NCBI GenBank assembly: GCA_958009055.1
Contig: OY253650.1
Location: 682,001 to 746,000, forward strand
Origin: Choricystis sp. odSpoLacu1
Lineage: Eukaryota > Chlorophyta > Trebouxiophyceae
Direction of reading: 5' to 3'
Length of the DNA stretch: 64,000 bases
Part shown: positions 61,097 through 64,000 of the stretch, piece after piece
How the letters are laid out: every line of letters begins with the position of its first letter
Position numbering within the stretch: position 1 is the first letter of the stretch
Notes under the pieces: model-generated
Database searches by the model: none
Seen by the model: the letters and a program-made list of their open reading frames with translations, nothing else
What the model was told of the DNA's origin: nothing
Program-made: the position numbers and the translations under genes

Positions 61097-62235
61097 TTGG
61101 GGGGAGAGAGAGAGAGGCTCTGTGTGAACAACACAAACCCACACACACTGATTTTTTCAACTGGGGGGGATCCCTCTTTAGAGGGCGGGCCCCTGGCCTG
61201 GCGCTTTCAGCCGCGCACATTTACACACATTAATCGCATTGACCAGGGAGACCCGGCACGCACAAGAGTTGGATGGTGCCCACGGGTTTTTCGAAAAGGG
61301 GGTCAAAAGAGAGAACGGGGGGAAAGATTCTTTAGGTGGTGTGTGGGGGGGGGGGGGTAGCTCGACAATCGTCCGTGTGTCAGCAAACGCAACAACGAAA
61401 ACAACGACGGTAAAGAGGCAAAAATAGCGACCGTCATGTTCTCACGCCCAGCCCGCAGCGTGACCAGACGCCGTGCGCAGCAGTTGGTGGGGATCGCACG
61501 AAAAGGAAGAGCGAAGGAAAAAATTGGAGAGGAATCGGATGGTGGTGTTTTGCGGATGGCACGGGGTCCAGGGCAGCCCAAAAGAATTAGAGAAAGAAAA
61601 AAAGGTGAATGAGGGGGAGGGTGGGTGGGGGAGGCGCGACACCGCTGCCAGGAGTGGTGCCTCGATGGTTGTACAAAACGCGAGAGGCGTGTCTCCCGTA
61701 GGGGAAAAAAGGTGCCTTCCGACGCAGGGTGGTGGGTGGTGGTGGGTGCAGTCGAAGGGGGGACACCGGCACAAGACCCCGCAGGGGGTTGGGGGCCGAA
61801 AGAATCGAAAGAAAGGGGGGTGGGGGACATGGGGGGACAGGGGTGGGGGGGTGGGGGGGTACACGCGCTGTGCCAGCACCCGGCGTGGAGCCCAGAAGGG
61901 GAGAAGGAGGACCGCCGACGACGGCGCCATTCGCGTGTGCAAGCAGGTGTCCACAGCGCGTCGAGTCGGGGTTGTTAGGATGGGGGGGTCAAGTGAAAAA
62001 AGGCAAGTTGTGGTTTTAGGGGGGGGGGGGGGGCAAACCCCGCCGCGCGACAACGTTCCAGTCCCCAGTGTCCGTGTGCAGCGGCGGTGCATTGCAGCAG
62101 GGGTATGGGGCGCCGTGCCACGCGCAAGAAGCGTGGCACTCACGGGTCTGGAGCACGCGGAGGGAGGGGGGGGGAGCGTCCCTCATTTTGGTCCCGTGCG
62201 TCAGAGTGCCGCCCCCTCCTCCTCGCTCGCACGCT
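61097..62235. other. Gene-poor G-rich region
   Basis: 1,139 bp without a recognisable gene, the largest gap. The plus strand is strongly G-rich in its second half with G-runs such as 61346-61357, 61842-61859 (interrupted) and 62019-62033 (15 G), while the minus strand is C-rich. It lies between the FtsY stop and the stop of the Tudor-like gene, so it is 3' sequence for both. A TTACA at about 61221 is the only candidate TGTAA for the minus-strand gene and is 1 kb away. Open frames here are compositional. No tRNA or other RNA fold was recognised. Confidence 0.5.
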
Positions 62236-62660
62236 TCACCAGCACAGCGCCACCGCGTCCGCCAGCTCCAGCGGGCACAGCGCATCCCCAAACAGGGAGG
62301 CAGCATCCAGACCGCCGTGCACGCGGCCACCGACCAGCGCGGCGGTGTGCGCGCCCGGCAGCAGCGCCGCCAGGGCTGCGTTGCCGCCGTGGGCGGACGA
62401 TTCGGGGGACGTCACATCGGGCGAGGACGGCAGGTGGCGCAGCGTGGAGCGCGGGGTGGCGGGGGCGCCGGACGCGGTGGAGCAGCCGGAGACAGCGTCG
62501 CCACCGTCGGCGGGGTGAGACGCGGGCGCCAGTTTCAGCGCGGCCACGCCACTCGCGGCAACGTCGGGGGACACCACGTCCCAGCACATGTCGGCGGGGG
62601 GTGGGTGGGCGGGGGGTGGGTGGGGCGCGTCCGCGCCCGGCCACAGGAGGGCGGTCAGGC

Positions 62661-62691
<31 letters not shown>

Positions 62692-64000
62692 CCAGTCGAC
62701 AGCGGTCGGCGCGGCGGGCGCGGTGTGCGGCGCCGGGCCGACCAGGGCGCCCGCGATCGCGATGGGGGCGGTCGCGGACATTGTGTGTGGGAGGGGGCAG
62801 GGCACGGGCCCACTACAGGGCGGCGCGGCGGCGGGAGGCGCGAGCCACTTGACTACGTCGGACGAGAGGCGGACACGTTCGGCACCACCCCCATCATACG
62901 CGAGCGTGTGTTCGCCCGCGTCCCTGTCCCAGGAGACGACGGTCGCGGCATAGAAGGAGGCGTCCGCGTCAAAGTAGGGGGCGACCCGCCAGCCGACGGC
63001 GTCGGCGCCGGAGGGAGGGAGGACGCCCGGCGTCAAACCCGCAGCGAGCGGGGGCACCGCCCGCGCAGAGTGAGCAGCTCCCGCCCGGGCTTCCGCCTCC
63101 AAATCAATCCATTCATCTTCACCGTCTTCGTACAGGACGCGCACGCGGCGGGACGCAAGGGCGGCGGGCGCGCCGCGTGCGGCGAGGCCCACAACATCGG
63201 CGCGCACCCACCCGCCCGCCGCGGCGGGCGACAGCAGCAACAGGGCGGCGCCCCGGCGGGCGGTCTCGGGGCCGGCCAGGGGGCCGGCACCAGGGGGAGG
63301 GGGGGAGGCTTCAGCGTCCAGGCGGACGCCCTCCGCACCGAGCGCCAGCGCGGCAGCCAGCACGCCCGCGCCACACCCCGCGCTCGCGGCGCGCGGCGTC
63401 AGCAGCCTGAACCGCCTGTCCGTCAGGTTGGCGACATCGGCTTTGCCGTCATCGTACTGCAGCAGAGCGGCGGCGGGGCCGCCGAGGGCGGTGCCGAGTT
63501 CACGCACGGTGGCGCGGAAGAAAGCACCATCAGCCGCTGAGAACACAGACAGGCGCGCCCCGACAAGCGGGTGGGACGCGCGCGCGGACGAGGCGTCAAC
63601 AACATCGTACAGGGAGGGGGGCGACGTGTAGCCCGCCGGCGTGAAGGCGGGCAGGCGTGGGGGGAGGGCGGCCGGGGCGGCAGCAGCAACCAGCGCCGCC
63701 GCGCGCCGCGCCTTGGCGTGCGCGTCCGCCCAGGCGGCGATGGCCGCCCGGGCGGCGGCCACGGCGCGCGCGTCAGCAGCAGCAGCGCGGTCGACACCCG
63801 GGGGGGCGCCCCGGGGACGGGCCGAGGGCGGGCCGCGGCGGCGCGGGCGGTCGGCCGAGCGGCGGCGCATGGGGCCGACCGGGGACGGCGGGGCGGGGGA
63901 GGGGGATGCATCCGCCTGGAACGTTTCCAGGGAGGGCGACGTGGCCAGGAGCTCGGTCACGGCGGACGGGGTGCGCAGGCGGCGCGGGCGCACGGTGCGG
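62236..64000 (-). CDS. Tudor-like chromatin protein (5' end beyond window)
   Basis: Open frame of at least 588 codons running off the window edge; the first internal ATG is at about 63868-63870. Two SH3-like barrels of Tudor/Agenet type are visible. The first: LVGARLSVFSAADGAFFRATVREL...ALLQYDDGKADVANLTDRRF (clipped), with an apparent half-repeat RVRVLYEDGEDEWIDL. The second: GWRVAPYFDADASFYAATVVSWD...HTLAYDGGGAERVRLSSDVVKWL. The pattern G-x-x-[VL]-x-[VF]-[FY]-x2-D-x-x-FY-x-[AG]-x-V plus Y-D-D/G-G is typical for histone-methyl-lysine readers. The N-terminal visible part is Arg/Pro/Ser-rich (RRRSADRPRRRGPPS), and the C-terminus has an Asp/Ala-rich acidic run encoded by a gcgtcg repeat near 62665-62690. 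Function inferred only from fold. Confidence 0.65.

Noticed and set aside
61473..62852. Long plus-strand open frames over the G-rich region
   Set aside because: Gly/Arg/Trp-rich translation of G-runs; the second part is antisense to the Tudor-like gene.
1..64000. Bacterial operon, defence system, transposon, tRNA or rRNA genes
   Set aside because: All genes have eukaryotic families and spliceosomal introns; no terminal repeats, transposase motifs or cloverleaf/rRNA sequences were recognised by eye. A covariance-model search could still find small RNAs.

Overview
This window is nuclear DNA from a eukaryote, most likely a compact, very GC-rich green alga. The evidence is a set of about 39 short GT-AG introns, nuclear genes for plastid and mitochondrial proteins (plastid-type acetylglutamate kinase, chloroplast SRP receptor FtsY, complex I PSST subunit, OXA1, m-AAA protease), a MAT1 without a RING finger as in land plants, a plant-type MAP3K-epsilon, a plant IDM1-like PHD/acetyltransferase, and several TGTAA pentamers just downstream of stop codons, the polyadenylation signal known from chlorophytes. 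The exact lineage is not identifiable from sequence alone; gene density (34 genes in 64 kb, about 1.9 kb per gene) resembles small prasinophyte-type genomes (inference).

Layout. 1-11.6 kb: clathrin heavy chain (5' part only), EDC4/Varicose decapping scaffold, ODR-4-like protein, DUF1997 protein, SPOUT rRNA/tRNA methyltransferase, an unknown A/P-rich protein, a mitochondrial carrier of the SAM-carrier type. 11.9-22.3 kb: acetylglutamate kinase, RTEL1 helicase, COP9 signalosome subunit 3, complex I PSST, an unknown coiled-coil/proline-rich protein. 22.5-34.6 kb: MAP3K-epsilon kinase with armadillo-type tail, PWWP protein, a disrupted mini membrane-protein ORF, a conserved unknown protein, a TPR protein, a transaldolase-like probable pseudoenzyme, a coiled-coil protein. 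34.7-44.1 kb: MATE transporter, RNase H2 subunit C, a dual-specificity phosphatase, MAT1, PRP6, an ER-type sulfotransferase. 44.3-64 kb: mitochondrial FtsH/m-AAA protease, ribosomal protein uL14 (RPL23), OXA1, PHD/GNAT protein, CWC21, YaaA-like protein, CDPK, an unknown helical protein, chloroplast FtsY, a gene-poor G-rich 1.1 kb, and a Tudor-like protein cut by the window edge.

The genes are ordinary housekeeping genes that mostly alternate in divergent and convergent pairs; functional clustering is not evident, although two spliceosome proteins (PRP6, CWC21) and several mitochondrial/plastid biogenesis proteins occur. Same-strand neighbours separated by 72-92 bp (RTEL1-CSN3; unknown-TPR; phosphatase-RNASEH2C-MATE) are candidates for polycistronic or read-through transcripts.

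The unusual layer is structural: introns with a G-rich 5' half and C-rich 3' half, simple-sequence tracts at stop codons and at one start codon, and six reading-frame breaks, five of them in homopolymers, a dinucleotide run or a tandem duplication. These breaks could be assembly errors or real slippage events; reads or transcripts would settle it. I saw no mobile element, CRISPR array, tRNA or rRNA gene.
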